In this document: positions 49,216 to 59,450 of the stretch, in pieces
Position numbering within the stretch: the first letter of the stretch is position 1
How the letters are laid out: each line of letters opens with the position of its first letter
Origin: an uncultured Collinsella sp.
GTDB lineage: Bacteria > Actinomycetota > Coriobacteriia > Coriobacteriales > Coriobacteriaceae
Reading direction: 5' to 3'
Assembly: GCA_958354105.1 (NCBI GenBank)
Contig: CATWVA010000010.1
Span: 1-60,983, forward strand
DNA length: 60,983 nucleotides
Position numbers and translations under genes: made by a program
Notes under the pieces: generated by a model
Database searches by the model: none
What the model saw: the letters and a program-made list of their open reading frames with translations, nothing else
Told to the model about the DNA's origin: nothing

Positions 49216-50813
49216 TGTCCGAAACCCTCAATGCCCAGGATATCGCCAAGAAACTGCAGGAGCAGCTCACGAGCCTCTCCGCGACGGTCGATACGCATGA
49301 GGTTTCAACGGTCGACGAGGTAGGCGACGGCATCGCGCGCGTCTCCGGCCTCAAGAGCGCCATGGCAGGCGAGCTTCTGGAGTTCAAGAGCTCCGATACC
49401 GGTGAGACCGTCTTCGGCCTTGCCCAGAACCTTGACCGTGACGAGGTCGGCGCCGTTCTGTTCGGTGCCGTCGACTCCATCAAGGAAGGCGACGAGTGCC
49501 GCACCACTGGCCGCATTATGGATATCCCCGTGAGCCGTGCCATGCTCGGCCGCGTCGTCAATCCGCTCGGCCAGCCCATCGACGGCCTGGGCGACATCGT
49601 CGCCACGCACCGTCGCCCCATCGAGTTCAAGGCTCCCGGCGTCATCGATCGTACCCCGGTGTGCGAGCCGGTTCAGACCGGTCTGCTCGCTATCGACTCC
49701 ATGGTGCCTATTGGCCGCGGTCAGCGTGAGCTCATCATCGGCGACCGTAAGACCGGTAAGACCGCCATCGCCATCGACGCTATCCTCAACCAGCGCGGCA
49801 AGGGCATGGTCTGCATCTATGTCGCCATCGGCCAGAAGGCCTCCACGGTTGCCAACATCCGCGAGACCCTCGCTCAGCACGGTGCGCTCGACTACACCAT
49901 CATCGTTTCGGCCACCGCTGCCGATTCCGCCCCTATGCAGTACATCGCGCCTATGGCCGGTGCCGCTATCGGCGAGTTCTTCATGTACAATGGCGAGGAC
50001 GGCAAGCCCGCCAGCGAGACCAACCCCGGCGGCCACGTGCTCGTCATCTACGACGACCTGTCCAAGCAGGCTGTGGCCTACCGTCAGATGTCGCTGACGC
50101 TGCATCGTCCGCCCGGACGCGAGGCCTATCCTGGCGACATCTTCTACCTGCACTCTCGTCTGCTCGAGCGTGCCGTCAAGATGTCCAAGAAGAACGGTTA
50201 CGGCTCCATGACGGCACTGCCGATCATCGAGACCCAGGACGGCGACGTCTCGGCCTACATTCCGACCAACGTCATTTCCATTACCGATGGTCAGATCTAC
50301 CTGCAGTCCGAGCTCTTCTTCCAGGGTCAGCGCCCGGCAGTCGACGTGGGCATCTCCGTGTCCCGCGTCGGTGGCGATGCGCAGACCAAGGCTATGAAGC
50401 AGGTTGCCGGCAACCTTCGCCTGGACCTCGCTTCGTACCAGGAGCTCGCTGGCTTTACGCAGTTCGGCTCCGACCTCGACGAGGCTACTCAGAAGCAGCT
50501 GACCCATGGTGCTCGCATGACCGAGCTCCTGAAGCAGCCGCGTTACAAGCCGTTTGAGGTTGGCGAGCAGATCGTTACGCTGTTCGCTGGCAACGAGGGC
50601 TTCCTGGATGACCTGGAGATCGCCGACGTGCTGCCCTTCCGTGCCGAGCTCATCGAGTACATGGACAATGGCTTTGGTTCGCTGCTCGACAAGGTTCGCG
50701 CCAAGAAGATCGATGATGACACCAAGGCTGAGCTCTTGCGCGTCATCGGCGACTTCAAGCAGCAGTTCATGGCCAAGCACCATTCGGATGTTTCTGGATC
50801 AGAGGAGAACTAA
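49215..50813 (+). CDS. atpA: F-type ATP synthase subunit alpha
   Basis: This 532-residue protein has a P-loop GDRKTGKTAIAI (about 177-188). The conserved PPGREAYPGDIFYLHSRLLE is also present. It forms the non-catalytic F1 hexamer positions and carries the arginine finger toward the beta site. An extended N-terminus (about 30 residues) precedes the beta-barrel crown. The C-terminus (HHSDVSGSEEN) is slightly longer and polar. It is the standard fourth F1-related gene of the operon. Confidence 0.97.
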   Translation: MSETLNAQDIAKKLQEQLTSLSATVDTHEVSTVDEVGDGIARVSGLKSAMAGELLEFKSSDTGETVFGLAQNLDRDEVGAVLFGAVDSIKEGDECRTTGRIMDIPVSRAMLGRVVNPLGQPIDGLGDIVATHRRPIEFKAPGVIDRTPVCEPVQTGLLAIDSMVPIGRGQRELIIGDRKTGKTAIAIDAILNQRGKGMVCIYVAIGQKASTVANIRETLAQHGALDYTIIVSATAADSAPMQYIAPMAGAAIGEFFMYNGEDGKPASETNPGGHVLVIYDDLSKQAVAYRQMSLTLHRPPGREAYPGDIFYLHSRLLERAVKMSKKNGYGSMTALPIIETQDGDVSAYIPTNVISITDGQIYLQSELFFQGQRPAVDVGISVSRVGGDAQTKAMKQVAGNLRLDLASYQELAGFTQFGSDLDEATQKQLTHGARMTELLKQPRYKPFEVGEQIVTLFAGNEGFLDDLEIADVLPFRAELIEYMDNGFGSLLDKVRAKKIDDDTKAELLRVIGDFKQQFMAKHHSDVSGSEEN

Positions 50814-50818
50814 GCCCC

Positions 50819-51726
50819 ATGGCCAACCTTCGCGACATTAAGAAGCGAATCTCCTCGGTTACCACGACCAAGCAGATCACGCGCACGATGGAGATGGTCT
50901 CTACGGCCAAGATCCGTCGTGCCCTCGATCGCTCCAAGCAGGCCGAGCCCTATAAGGAGGCGCTGACCGACGTCATGTTGACGGTCGCCGGCGACGCCTC
51001 CTGTTCGGGCACCGATCCCATGCTGCAGAAGCATGAGAGCGTCAAGCATGGCCTGATTGTCGTTATTGCCTCGGACCGCGGCCTTGCCGGCGGTTTCAAT
51101 ACGACGGTGGAGCGCACGGCCGAAAAGCTCGCCGCTTCTTGGGCGAACGACGGCATCGAGTGCGAGATCATCGCGTGCGGGCGTAAGCCGGCCACGTATT
51201 TCCGTGACCGCGCAAACGTCGTCATGCACTTTGAGGGCAACTCCTCTGAGCCCGATTTCAATCAGGCCCGCATGATCTCCTCTCATATCTGCGATGCGTA
51301 TCGTGCCGGTGAGCTTGACCGTGTCGAGCTTGTCTACCACCACGCCAAGAACCGCGTGGATCAGGAGCTTCGCGTCGAGCATCTGTTGCCGCTCGACCCC
51401 GAGATGATCGCTATGGCCCACGGTCCGCGTAAGAACGAGACCGACGCCCCTAAGCGCATCTCGTCCACGTTCGAGTTCGTGCCCTCTCCCGAGCATGTTC
51501 TCGGCAAGCTTGTGCCGTCTTATATCCTGACGGTCATCTACCAGGCCCTGATCGATTCGGCGGCTGCCGAGCAGGGTGCACGCCGCAAGGCCATGCACTC
51601 CGCGACGGAAAACGCCACCGCGATCATCTCGACCCTTACCCGCACGTATAGTCGCGTGCGCCAGGCTTCGATCACGACCGAGATTAACGAGATCGTCGGC
51701 GGAGCCTCAGCATTGGAGGAACAGTA

Positions 51727-51727
<1 letters not shown>
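50819..51727 (+). CDS. atpG: F-type ATP synthase subunit gamma
   Basis: This 302-residue protein starts at an ATG 5 bp after atpA. The N-terminal coiled coil is LRDIKKRISSVTTTKQITRT then MEMVSTAKIRRA. The Rossmann-like domain includes VVIASDRGLAGGFNTTVERT, and the C-terminal helix has RKAMHSATENATAIISTLTR. It is the central rotor shaft. The stop overlaps the atpD start by one base. Confidence 0.96.
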
Positions 51728-53181
<1,454 letters not shown>

Positions 53182-53184
53182 GTT

Positions 53185-53577
53185 ATGCGTATCCGCATCG
53201 TGTGCCCCGTGAGCTGCGCCTATGAGGGCGACGCTGCGTTTGTGTCGATTCCGTCCACGGATGGCGAGTTTGGTGTTCTGCCTGCTCACTCCAGCGAGAT
53301 CTGCACGATCGACCGCGGTTACGTTCGCGTTTCCGATAAGGCCATGGGCACTGTCGACCACACGTTTGCCGTGGCCGGCGGCTATGCCCAGGTTGCGGAC
53401 GATGTCGTGACCGTTCTCGCCGAGCGCGCTTGCGATTTGGCGACCGTCGATGCCGACAAGCTTAAAGCTGATATTCAAGGTTTTGAAGAGAAGCTGGGTA
53501 ATTTGTCGGAGGATGATGCACGCCGCGCCTACCTCTATAATGAAATCGCATGGTGTAAGCTCAAGCTTGCCCAATAG
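53185..53577 (+). CDS. atpC: F-type ATP synthase subunit epsilon
   Basis: This 130-residue protein has an N-terminal beta-sandwich with FVSIPSTDGEFGVLPAHSSE, typical of epsilon, and a C-terminal helical part (about 88-130) that can act as an inhibitory arm. It is the last gene of the operon, followed by a strong terminator at 53614. Confidence 0.94.
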   Translation: MRIRIVCPVSCAYEGDAAFVSIPSTDGEFGVLPAHSSEICTIDRGYVRVSDKAMGTVDHTFAVAGGYAQVADDVVTVLAERACDLATVDADKLKADIQGFEEKLGNLSEDDARRAYLYNEIAWCKLKLAQ

Positions 53578-53613
53578 TCAAACGATTTAGCGTTCGACCA
53601 TTTGCGAACACAT

Positions 53614-53652
53614 CATGCCCGGGATGGCCCAGCCACCCCGGGCATGCTTTTT
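53614..53652 (+). terminator. Terminator of the ATP synthase operon
   Basis: CATGCCCGGG (53614-53623) and CCCGGGCATG (53637-53646) form a 10-bp perfect stem followed by CTTTTT. It lies 36 bp after the atpC stop and directly before the murA ribosome site, so murA may rely on readthrough or a promoter near 53585. Confidence 0.85.
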
Positions 53653-53665
53653 GAAAGGGTAGACC

Positions 53666-54949
53666 TTGGATATTATCCGCGTTGAGGGTGGCCACGCCAT
53701 CGGAGGCTCCGTGCCCGTCTCGGGCGCCAAGAACTCCGCGCTCAAACTCATGGCGGCAACGCTTCTGGCGCCGGGCAAGACGACGCTGCAGAACGTGCCC
53801 GATATTTCCGATGTCCACGTGATGGGCAAGGTGCTCAAGGGCATGGGCGCTACGATCGATGTTCTCGACGAGCACACGCTCGAGATTGATACCTCTCAGG
53901 TCGATTCTTGGGAGGCCCCTTACGAGCTCGTTGCCAAGATGCGTGCTTCCACCGCCGTCATGGGACCCCTGCTGGGCCGCTTCCATCGCGCCAAGATTGC
54001 CATGCCGGGCGGCTGCAACCTGGGTGCTCGCAAGATCGATATGCACATTCTGGGTCTCGAGGCCCTGGGCGTTGAGTTTGATACCGCCCACGGTTACATC
54101 AACGCTAATGCGCCCCAAGGTCTGCGCGGTACCACCGTCACGCTCGAGTTCGCCAGCGTCGGTGCGACCGAGAACCTCATCATGGCCTCTGTGCGCGCAC
54201 AGGGCACCACGGTTATCGACAATGCCGCCCGCGAGCCCGAGATTGTCGATCTCGCCAACATGCTCAACGAGATGGGCGCCAAGATTGTAGGCGCCGGTAC
54301 GCCCGTCGTGACTATCGAAGGCGTGGAAGAGCTCCATCCCGTTACCCATCGCGTGGTGGGCGACCGCATCGAGGCCGGTACCTTTATCGTTGCCGGTGCG
54401 TTGATGGCCGACGATCGCGGTGTCGATGTCACGGGCTTTTGCCCCATTCACTTGGGCATGGTGCTCAAGAAGATGGAGCTCATGGGTATCGACTGCGAGC
54501 GCGTCGAGGATGGCGTCCATGTGAACCGTGCCGAGCGTATCAAGCCGGTCGACATCCAGACGCTTCCGTTCCCCGGCTTCCCGACGGACATGCAGGCGCA
54601 GATTATGGTACTCTCCGCCCTTGCCGACGGCAGTTCCGTTATTACCGAGAACATCTTCGAGAATCGCTTTATGTTTGCCTCTGAGCTGGTGCGCATGGGT
54701 GCCGACATTCGTATCGAGAGCCATCATGCCATGATTCATGGCGTCAAGGGCTTCTCGGGTGCACAGGTTACCTCGCCCGATCTGCGCGGCGGAGCGGCCC
54801 TCGTCGTAGCGGGCTTGATCGCCGACGGGACGACCGAGGTTTCGGCTATCCATCACATCAAGCGCGGCTACGAGCAGTTTGTCGAAAAGCTGCAGGCGCT
54901 CGGCGCGCATGTCGAGCATGCTACCGTCCCCGATCCCGTCATCTACTAA
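53666..54949 (+). CDS. murA: UDP-N-acetylglucosamine 1-carboxyvinyltransferase
   Basis: This 427-residue protein starts at the TTG at 53666 after GAAAGGG, giving the typical DIIRVEGGHAIGGSVPVSGA beginning with the substrate-site Lys in SGAKNSA. The active-site Cys is in MPGGCNLGARKIDMH (about 115), so it should be sensitive to fosfomycin, unlike Asp-type enzymes. TLPFPGFPTDMQAQIMVLSA is the conserved domain-interface segment. It makes the first committed precursor of peptidoglycan. Location after atpC is common in Gram-positives. Confidence 0.96.
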   Translation: MDIIRVEGGHAIGGSVPVSGAKNSALKLMAATLLAPGKTTLQNVPDISDVHVMGKVLKGMGATIDVLDEHTLEIDTSQVDSWEAPYELVAKMRASTAVMGPLLGRFHRAKIAMPGGCNLGARKIDMHILGLEALGVEFDTAHGYINANAPQGLRGTTVTLEFASVGATENLIMASVRAQGTTVIDNAAREPEIVDLANMLNEMGAKIVGAGTPVVTIEGVEELHPVTHRVVGDRIEAGTFIVAGALMADDRGVDVTGFCPIHLGMVLKKMELMGIDCERVEDGVHVNRAERIKPVDIQTLPFPGFPTDMQAQIMVLSALADGSSVITENIFENRFMFASELVRMGADIRIESHHAMIHGVKGFSGAQVTSPDLRGGAALVVAGLIADGTTEVSAIHHIKRGYEQFVEKLQALGAHVEHATVPDPVIY

Positions 54950-54961
54950 TACAGGTTGCCT

Positions 54962-56197
54962 ATGTTTAATAAAAAGCCCCTCGCAGATACCACCACCCGA
55001 AGACCCTCAACTGGTGCGCAGGCCAAGATCTACAGTCGCGATAACGTGGCTCGCTATTCCGAGCGCGCTCGCCAACGTCGTCGTAGCCACACGATTCGTC
55101 ACGTCGCGCTCATTGTCGTGCTTGGCGTGCTGTTGAGTGCCACTACCGCTGCCGGCCTGTGGTTTGCCACCATTATGGGCAAGCTCGGCGATTCTAATGT
55201 CATTACCGACAATCTGCGTCGGGTTCTGGTTGACACCGATGAGGCAAAGGATCCGTTCTACGTGCTGCTTCTTGGTACCGACGGCCGTCCGGGCGAGGAT
55301 ACGTATCGTGCCGACTCGATTATCCTGGCACGCATCGACCCCACGCAAAAGCAGGCGACGCTCATTTCCGTTCCGCGCGACACCAAGGTCGAGTACAAGG
55401 GCGAGACCATGAAGATCAACGCCTGCCATACCGTTGGCGGCGCCGAGGCCATGGTCGAGGCGGTCAACGAGCTGTGCGGTGTTCAGATTTCCCACTATGC
55501 CGAGGTCAGCTTCGACGGTATGCAGGCGCTGATTGATTCGGTTGGCGGTATCGACATTAACGCAACCGATGATGTTGACGACCCCGAGCACCTGGATATT
55601 AAGATTACCGCTGGCCAGCAGCATATGGACGGTGCCACCGCCCTTACCTATGCCCGCTGCCGCTACACCTATGCCGACGGCGATTACACGCGCATGCGCC
55701 ACCAGCGTCAGGTGCTTGGCGCCCTTGCCAACCAGATTCTCAATAACTTCGATGCCACGAAGATCTTTGGCCTGGTTAATTCGCTGTCCGATATGCTCGT
55801 AACCGATATGAGCGTTCAGGATATCGTGGCTACGGTCAACGCCATGCGCGGTATGGATGTCGACGGTATCTACTCGGCCAACCTGCCCTCGTACGCCGAC
55901 GACAGCACCATGATCGACGGTGTGAGCTACGTCTTTGTCTACGAGGACGAGCTCAAGGAAATGATGGAGCGCGTCGATGCTGGCAAGGATCCCAAGGGTC
56001 CCAACACCATGGGTCTTTCCGACGGTTCCAGCTCTACGATCGGCGACCTGAACAACAACACGTCTGACGATTACGCAAACGGTACCGCAACCTCATCGGT
56101 CAGCTCTGACGATTCCGATGACTCAAGCGATTCGAGCGATTCGGACTACTACGAAGAGCCCACCGGCGACGGCAACGGCTACGAAGCCAATTATTAG
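54962..56197 (+). CDS. LytR-CpsA-Psr (LCP) family cell wall ligase
   Basis: The start is placed at the ATG at 54962, giving 411 residues. A basic cytoplasmic N-terminus with RRRSHTIRH leads to a membrane segment (about 42-64). The LCP domain includes VLLLGTDGRPGEDTYRADSI (about 98-117), RIDPTQKQATLISVPRDTKV with the conserved Arg, and ALTYARCRYTYADGDYTRMR then HQRQVL. LCP enzymes attach teichoic acid or glycopolymers to peptidoglycan outside the membrane. The tail from about 350 is Ser/Asp-rich and low-complexity (SDDSDDSSDSSDSDYYEEPT). It lies 12 bp after murA, and structured repeat D follows its stop directly. Confidence 0.92.
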   Translation: MFNKKPLADTTTRRPSTGAQAKIYSRDNVARYSERARQRRRSHTIRHVALIVVLGVLLSATTAAGLWFATIMGKLGDSNVITDNLRRVLVDTDEAKDPFYVLLLGTDGRPGEDTYRADSIILARIDPTQKQATLISVPRDTKVEYKGETMKINACHTVGGAEAMVEAVNELCGVQISHYAEVSFDGMQALIDSVGGIDINATDDVDDPEHLDIKITAGQQHMDGATALTYARCRYTYADGDYTRMRHQRQVLGALANQILNNFDATKIFGLVNSLSDMLVTDMSVQDIVATVNAMRGMDVDGIYSANLPSYADDSTMIDGVSYVFVYEDELKEMMERVDAGKDPKGPNTMGLSDGSSSTIGDLNNNTSDDYANGTATSSVSSDDSDDSSDSSDSDYYEEPTGDGNGYEANY

Positions 56198-56372
56198 GGT
56201 TACGCGGGCTTACCAGCCCGCGTAACCAGTTGACGCTGCAAACCCGCCAGAGCGGCAATCTGCCTTTCAACTTCGGCGGCATGATCAAAAGATCAATGCC
56301 GCCTCGTTTCAAGGCACCTTGCTCGCTCTGGCGGGTTTTCGCTGTCGTTGCCAAAACATCGGCGTTGCCTTG
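56198..56372 (+). repeat. Composite structured repeat, copy D
   Basis: The 5' hairpin GGTTACGCGGGCT-TACC-AGCCCGCGTAACC (56198-56227) begins one base after the LCP stop. The outer stem AACCCGCCAGAGCG-GCAA pairs with TTGCTCGCTCTGGCGGGTT; the apex is GGCGGCATGATC-AAAA-GATCAATGCCGCC; the tail is TTGCCAAAACATCGGCGTTG. Compared with copy A, the apical GACC/GGTC has become GATC/GATC and the 5' stem GGTTT/AAACC has become GGGCT/AGCCC, so pairing is kept. Confidence 0.82.
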
Positions 56373-56388
56373 GTCCGGACTAGTCGTT

Positions 56389-56450
56389 GGGTAGTCATTG
56401 GGGACGTTCTTAAACGACTAGTCAAACAAGAACGTCCCCAATGACTACCC
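56389..56450. repeat. Perfect 23-bp inverted repeat, GGGGACGTTC family
   Basis: GGGTAGTCATTGGGGACGTT plus CTT (56389-56411) is the exact complement of 56428-56450, around the centre AAACGACTAGTCAAAC. It shares GGGGACGTTCTTAAACGACT with the palindrome at 39327-39380. Further degenerate GGGGACGTTC/GGGACACTCCC pieces occur at 56490-56526. Confidence 0.82.
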
Positions 56451-56533
56451 ACAAAGCGAGAGTGGATCTCGTCATTTTGCGGCACTTGGGGACGTTCCTT
56501 TTCTGCCGGCAGTTAGGGACACTCCCTGTACAA

Positions 56534-56574
56534 AAACCGCCCCGTCCTCTGTAGAGGACGGGGCGGTTTGTCTT
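56534..56574. terminator. Bidirectional terminator between the LCP and peptidase T genes
   Basis: AAACCGCCCCGTCCTCT (56534-56550) and its exact complement (56553-56569) form a 17-bp stem. On the plus strand GTCTTTT follows; on the minus strand TTTTTG follows. It ends the minus-strand peptidase transcript and any plus-strand transcript passing the repeats. Confidence 0.88.
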
Positions 56575-56594
56575 TTAGGCTTGAGCGGCCAGGC

Positions 56595-57842
56595 TTATGC
56601 AAAGCGGGCGACGAGCTCCTGGAGCACGTCGGTCATCTTGACGAGCGAACTGACCGGGACGAACTCGTTGACGCCGTGGTAGCAATAGCCGCCGGTGGAA
56701 AGGTTGGGGCAGGGCAGACCGCGGAACGACAGCTGAGCGCCGTCGGTGCCGCCACGAATCGGCAGCACTTGGGGCTCAACGCCGCAGGCAAGGTAGGCTT
56801 CCTTGGCAACATCAATGAGCTCGGGATAGTCACGAACGATCTCGGCCATATTTCGATACTGCTGCTTAATCTCGACCGTCACGCGCTCCTCACCCAGACG
56901 CTGGTTGAGCATCGAGGCGGCGGCATCAATAAGGTCGAGTTTCTGCTGGAACTTGGCGGCGTCATGGTCGCGGACGATATAGCGCGCTGTGGCGTGATCG
57001 ACGGTCGCAGATACACCCTCAAGGTGATAAAAGCCCTCGTAGCCTTCCGTATACTCCGGGCGCTGCACGTAGGGGAGCAACGCGTTGAAGTCGCAGAACA
57101 GATTGCCTGCGTTGACCATACGGCCCTTGGCGTCGCCCGGGTGGATGGACTGGCCCTCAAAGCGGACGGTCGCCTCGGCGGCGTTAAAGCACTCCCACTC
57201 CAGCTCGCCGATGGGGCCGCCGTCGACCGTGTAGGCGTACTTGCAGCCAAAGGTATCGATATCCAACAGCTCGGCTCCGTGACCGATCTCCTCGTCAGGG
57301 CAGAAGCAAATGCCGAGTGCGGGATGGGGCAGAGAAGGGTCCTGAGCGATACACGCGACAAGTGACATGATCTCGGCGACGCCTGCCTTGTCGTCCGCGC
57401 CCAGCAGCGTGGTGCCATCGCTGCAGACCAAGTCCTCACCCGCGAGGTCGTTCAGGGCGGGAAGCTTGGCGGTACTCATGGCAACGGGCTTACCGTCAAC
57501 CGTGCCGCAGACCAGGTCGCCGCCTTCGTAGTGTACGATGTGCGGCTTCACGCCGGCGCCCGGTGCAACTTCGGTGGTGTCGAGATGGGCGATCAGGCCC
57601 AGGGCGGGCTTGTCCTCAGCGCCCGCACTTGCGGGGATATGTGCGCAGACATAGGCATGCTCGGTCACGTGGGCATCTTCCGCACCAAGCTCGCGCAGCT
57701 CTTCAGCCAGCACGTTGGCAAGGTCAAACTGAACGGCGCTCGAAGGTACCTGGTCGCAGTTTGCATCCTCGGACTGCGTGTTGATCTGGACGTAGCGCAA
57801 AAAGCGCTCGAGGACATCGGGGTTCGTGGTGGTGTTTTCCAT
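56595..57842 (-). CDS. pepT: Peptidase T (M20B tripeptidase)
   Basis: The start is placed at the ATG at 57842 (MENTTTNPDVLERFLRYVQI) with GGAGCGG upstream; a longer frame to 57938 would run across the operator dyad. 415 residues. Metal and catalytic motifs are IAHLDTTEVAPG, TLLGADDKAGVAEIM and FCPDEEIGHGAE, with the last His-containing segment LSTGGYCYHGVNEFVPV. QYRNMAEIVRDYPEL is also typical of PepT. It removes the N-terminal residue of tripeptides in the cytoplasm. It is divergent from the MntR-like regulator across a 120-bp gap. Confidence 0.93.
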   Translation of the reverse strand: MENTTTNPDVLERFLRYVQINTQSEDANCDQVPSSAVQFDLANVLAEELRELGAEDAHVTEHAYVCAHIPASAGAEDKPALGLIAHLDTTEVAPGAGVKPHIVHYEGGDLVCGTVDGKPVAMSTAKLPALNDLAGEDLVCSDGTTLLGADDKAGVAEIMSLVACIAQDPSLPHPALGICFCPDEEIGHGAELLDIDTFGCKYAYTVDGGPIGELEWECFNAAEATVRFEGQSIHPGDAKGRMVNAGNLFCDFNALLPYVQRPEYTEGYEGFYHLEGVSATVDHATARYIVRDHDAAKFQQKLDLIDAAASMLNQRLGEERVTVEIKQQYRNMAEIVRDYPELIDVAKEAYLACGVEPQVLPIRGGTDGAQLSFRGLPCPNLSTGGYCYHGVNEFVPVSSLVKMTDVLQELVARFA

Positions 57843-57889
57843 AAAGACCGCTCCAATCTTGGTCGTCGTGTGCAACAAGAACTCTAGCA

Positions 57890-57909
57890 CGGTATGCCAC
57901 GGCATACCG
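57890..57909. promoter_or_regulatory. Perfect 20-bp operator-like palindrome
   Basis: CGGTATGCCACGGCATACCG has 9-bp perfect arms around AC. It lies in the divergent gap between pepT and the MntR-like gene, and 17 bp before TAGAAT (57926-57931), so it would cover the -35 region of the regulator gene. It is a likely operator, most simply of the adjacent DtxR-type protein. Confidence 0.6.
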
Positions 57910-57962
57910 CGACGCTTGGATGGGGTAGAATCAGCCATTGAATGCAGAAGGGACGGAAGATC

Positions 57963-58385
57963 ATGGATACGACAAATAGCTCGCGCGAACTACATCTGAC
58001 GGTGGCGAACGAAGACTACTTGGAGTGCATGGTTCGCATTGAAAGCGAAGAGGGGGAAACCAACGGCGTGCGATCGGTCGACATCGCGCAGCGCCTTGGC
58101 GTCTCCAAGGCATCGGTCAATAAAGCGGTTTCGGCGCTCAAGGCATCCGAGCTTGTCGAGCAATCGCACTACGGCAAGGTAGTCCTGACCGATCGCGGCC
58201 GCGAGGTTGGCACGGCTATCTGGTACCGTCATCGCCTCGTCCGCACGTTTTTGGTTCAGGAGCTCGGTGTCGAATTTGAGCGAGCCGATTCCGAGGCCTG
58301 CATGATGGAGCATGCGCTATCCGAGGACACGATGAACCGCTGGCTCGCCTATCTCGAAAAGCAGGGAATCAGCGTCGAGGAATAG
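57963..58385 (+). CDS. DtxR/MntR-family metal-dependent regulator
   Basis: The start is placed at the ATG at 57963 after GGGACGGAAG, giving 140 residues, the length of MntR rather than the longer IdeR/DtxR. The winged helix (about 12-70: VRSVDIAQRLGVSKASVNKA, then wing) is followed by the dimerisation and metal region with RHRLVRTFLVQELGVEFERA and DSEACMMEHALSEDT, holding Glu, Cys and His that could bind Mn2+ or Fe2+. It is 10 bp before the homocysteine methyltransferase gene, which suggests one transcript. The palindrome at 57890 is a candidate binding site. Confidence 0.88.
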   Translation: MDTTNSSRELHLTVANEDYLECMVRIESEEGETNGVRSVDIAQRLGVSKASVNKAVSALKASELVEQSHYGKVVLTDRGREVGTAIWYRHRLVRTFLVQELGVEFERADSEACMMEHALSEDTMNRWLAYLEKQGISVEE

Positions 58386-58395
58386 CGGGATATAT

Positions 58396-59289
58396 ATGGA
58401 TACGAGTTATTACAACCGCTTTGGTGCCGAGGAACTTGCGCGCCGCTTGTCGAGCGAGACCTTGTTGGCGCAGGGCCCCATGGGCAGTGTTCTGTTGAGT
58501 GAGTACGATGCCGCCGATATTCCACCGGCGTTTTGGAATCTGGCAGAGCCGCAGACCGTTTCTCGTATCCATCGCTTGTATGTCGCCGCCGGCGCGCAGG
58601 TACTCATTACCAATACCTTTCAGGCATCGAGCTATGCCCTCAAGCACGACCAGATTGCGCCGTCCGTGGCGGAGGTCAATCGCGGGGCCGTCGACGATGC
58701 CCGCCAGGCGCACCCTCAGCTGCTGCTGGGCTCGATGGGTCCGATCGGTATTGAGTGGTTTGCCGAGGACTCGGCCGAGTTTCGTGAGATCCGAGGCATT
58801 GCGCGCGAACAGGCGCACGCCTTGCTCAATGCTGGTGTTGACGGTCTGCTGATCGAGACGGTGACGTCTATCCGTAATCTGCAGCCCATGCTTGCCGGCG
58901 CCCGAGATGCCGCCGACGGCATGCCTGTTCTGGTGAGTTTTGTCGTTGACGATAAAGGCGACCTGCTGGGCGATGGCCTCAACATCGAGGCAGCCGTTTT
59001 GTACGCCGAAAAACACGGCGCAAACTCGGTTGGTGTTAATTGCTGTTCGCTTGCGGCCGCGAACGCGGCGGTGCCCAGGATGGTTGCATCGGCGACTACT
59101 CCCGTCACGGTGCGTCCCAACGTGGGCGATCCGGTCCAGACTCAGGACGGCCCCGTATGGCACGAGAGCCCCGAAGCTTTCGCGCGCGCATGCATCGAAT
59201 GGAGGCATGCCGGTGCCGCAATGGTGGGCAGTTGCTGTGGAACCACGGCAATCACTACGGCAGCGATGGCCGAGGCGCTCGATATATAA
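58396..59289 (+). CDS. Homocysteine S-methyltransferase family protein
   Basis: This 297-residue protein is a Zn-dependent methyltransferase barrel. Features are QGPMGSVLLSEYD near the start (usually DGGMGT-like; here Gly-Pro-Met), GAQVLITNTFQASSYAL, GSMGPIGIEWF, LIETVTSIRNLQ, the first zinc Cys in VGVNCCSLAAANA and the last Cys pair in VGSCCGTTAITTAAM. It moves a methyl group to homocysteine or a related selenol, like the N-terminal domain of MetH or MmuM. No cobalamin domain is fused, so it may work with a separate corrinoid protein or S-methylmethionine. A metal-responsive regulator directly upstream would fit a zinc or metal link. Confidence 0.85.
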   Translation: MDTSYYNRFGAEELARRLSSETLLAQGPMGSVLLSEYDAADIPPAFWNLAEPQTVSRIHRLYVAAGAQVLITNTFQASSYALKHDQIAPSVAEVNRGAVDDARQAHPQLLLGSMGPIGIEWFAEDSAEFREIRGIAREQAHALLNAGVDGLLIETVTSIRNLQPMLAGARDAADGMPVLVSFVVDDKGDLLGDGLNIEAAVLYAEKHGANSVGVNCCSLAAANAAVPRMVASATTPVTVRPNVGDPVQTQDGPVWHESPEAFARACIEWRHAGAAMVGSCCGTTAITTAAMAEALDI

Positions 59290-59294
59290 AGGGC

Positions 59295-59325
59295 AAAACC
59301 GCTCCATACGGGGCGGTTTTTTTTT
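59295..59325 (+). terminator. Terminator after the homocysteine methyltransferase gene
   Basis: AAAACCGCTCC (59295-59305) pairs with GGGGCGGTTTT (59310-59320, one wobble), followed by TTTTT. Confidence 0.88.
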
Positions 59326-59450
59326 CATTGCTTGCATGTCCTCGGCAGCATTTGCCCAAATGGTGAATGCTGGTGCCGGCAGGTTGCCGAGTGTGTATCG
59401 CGGGTATACCTCATGCGTACCATGATCCAAACACTGTGAGGTGTCTGCGC

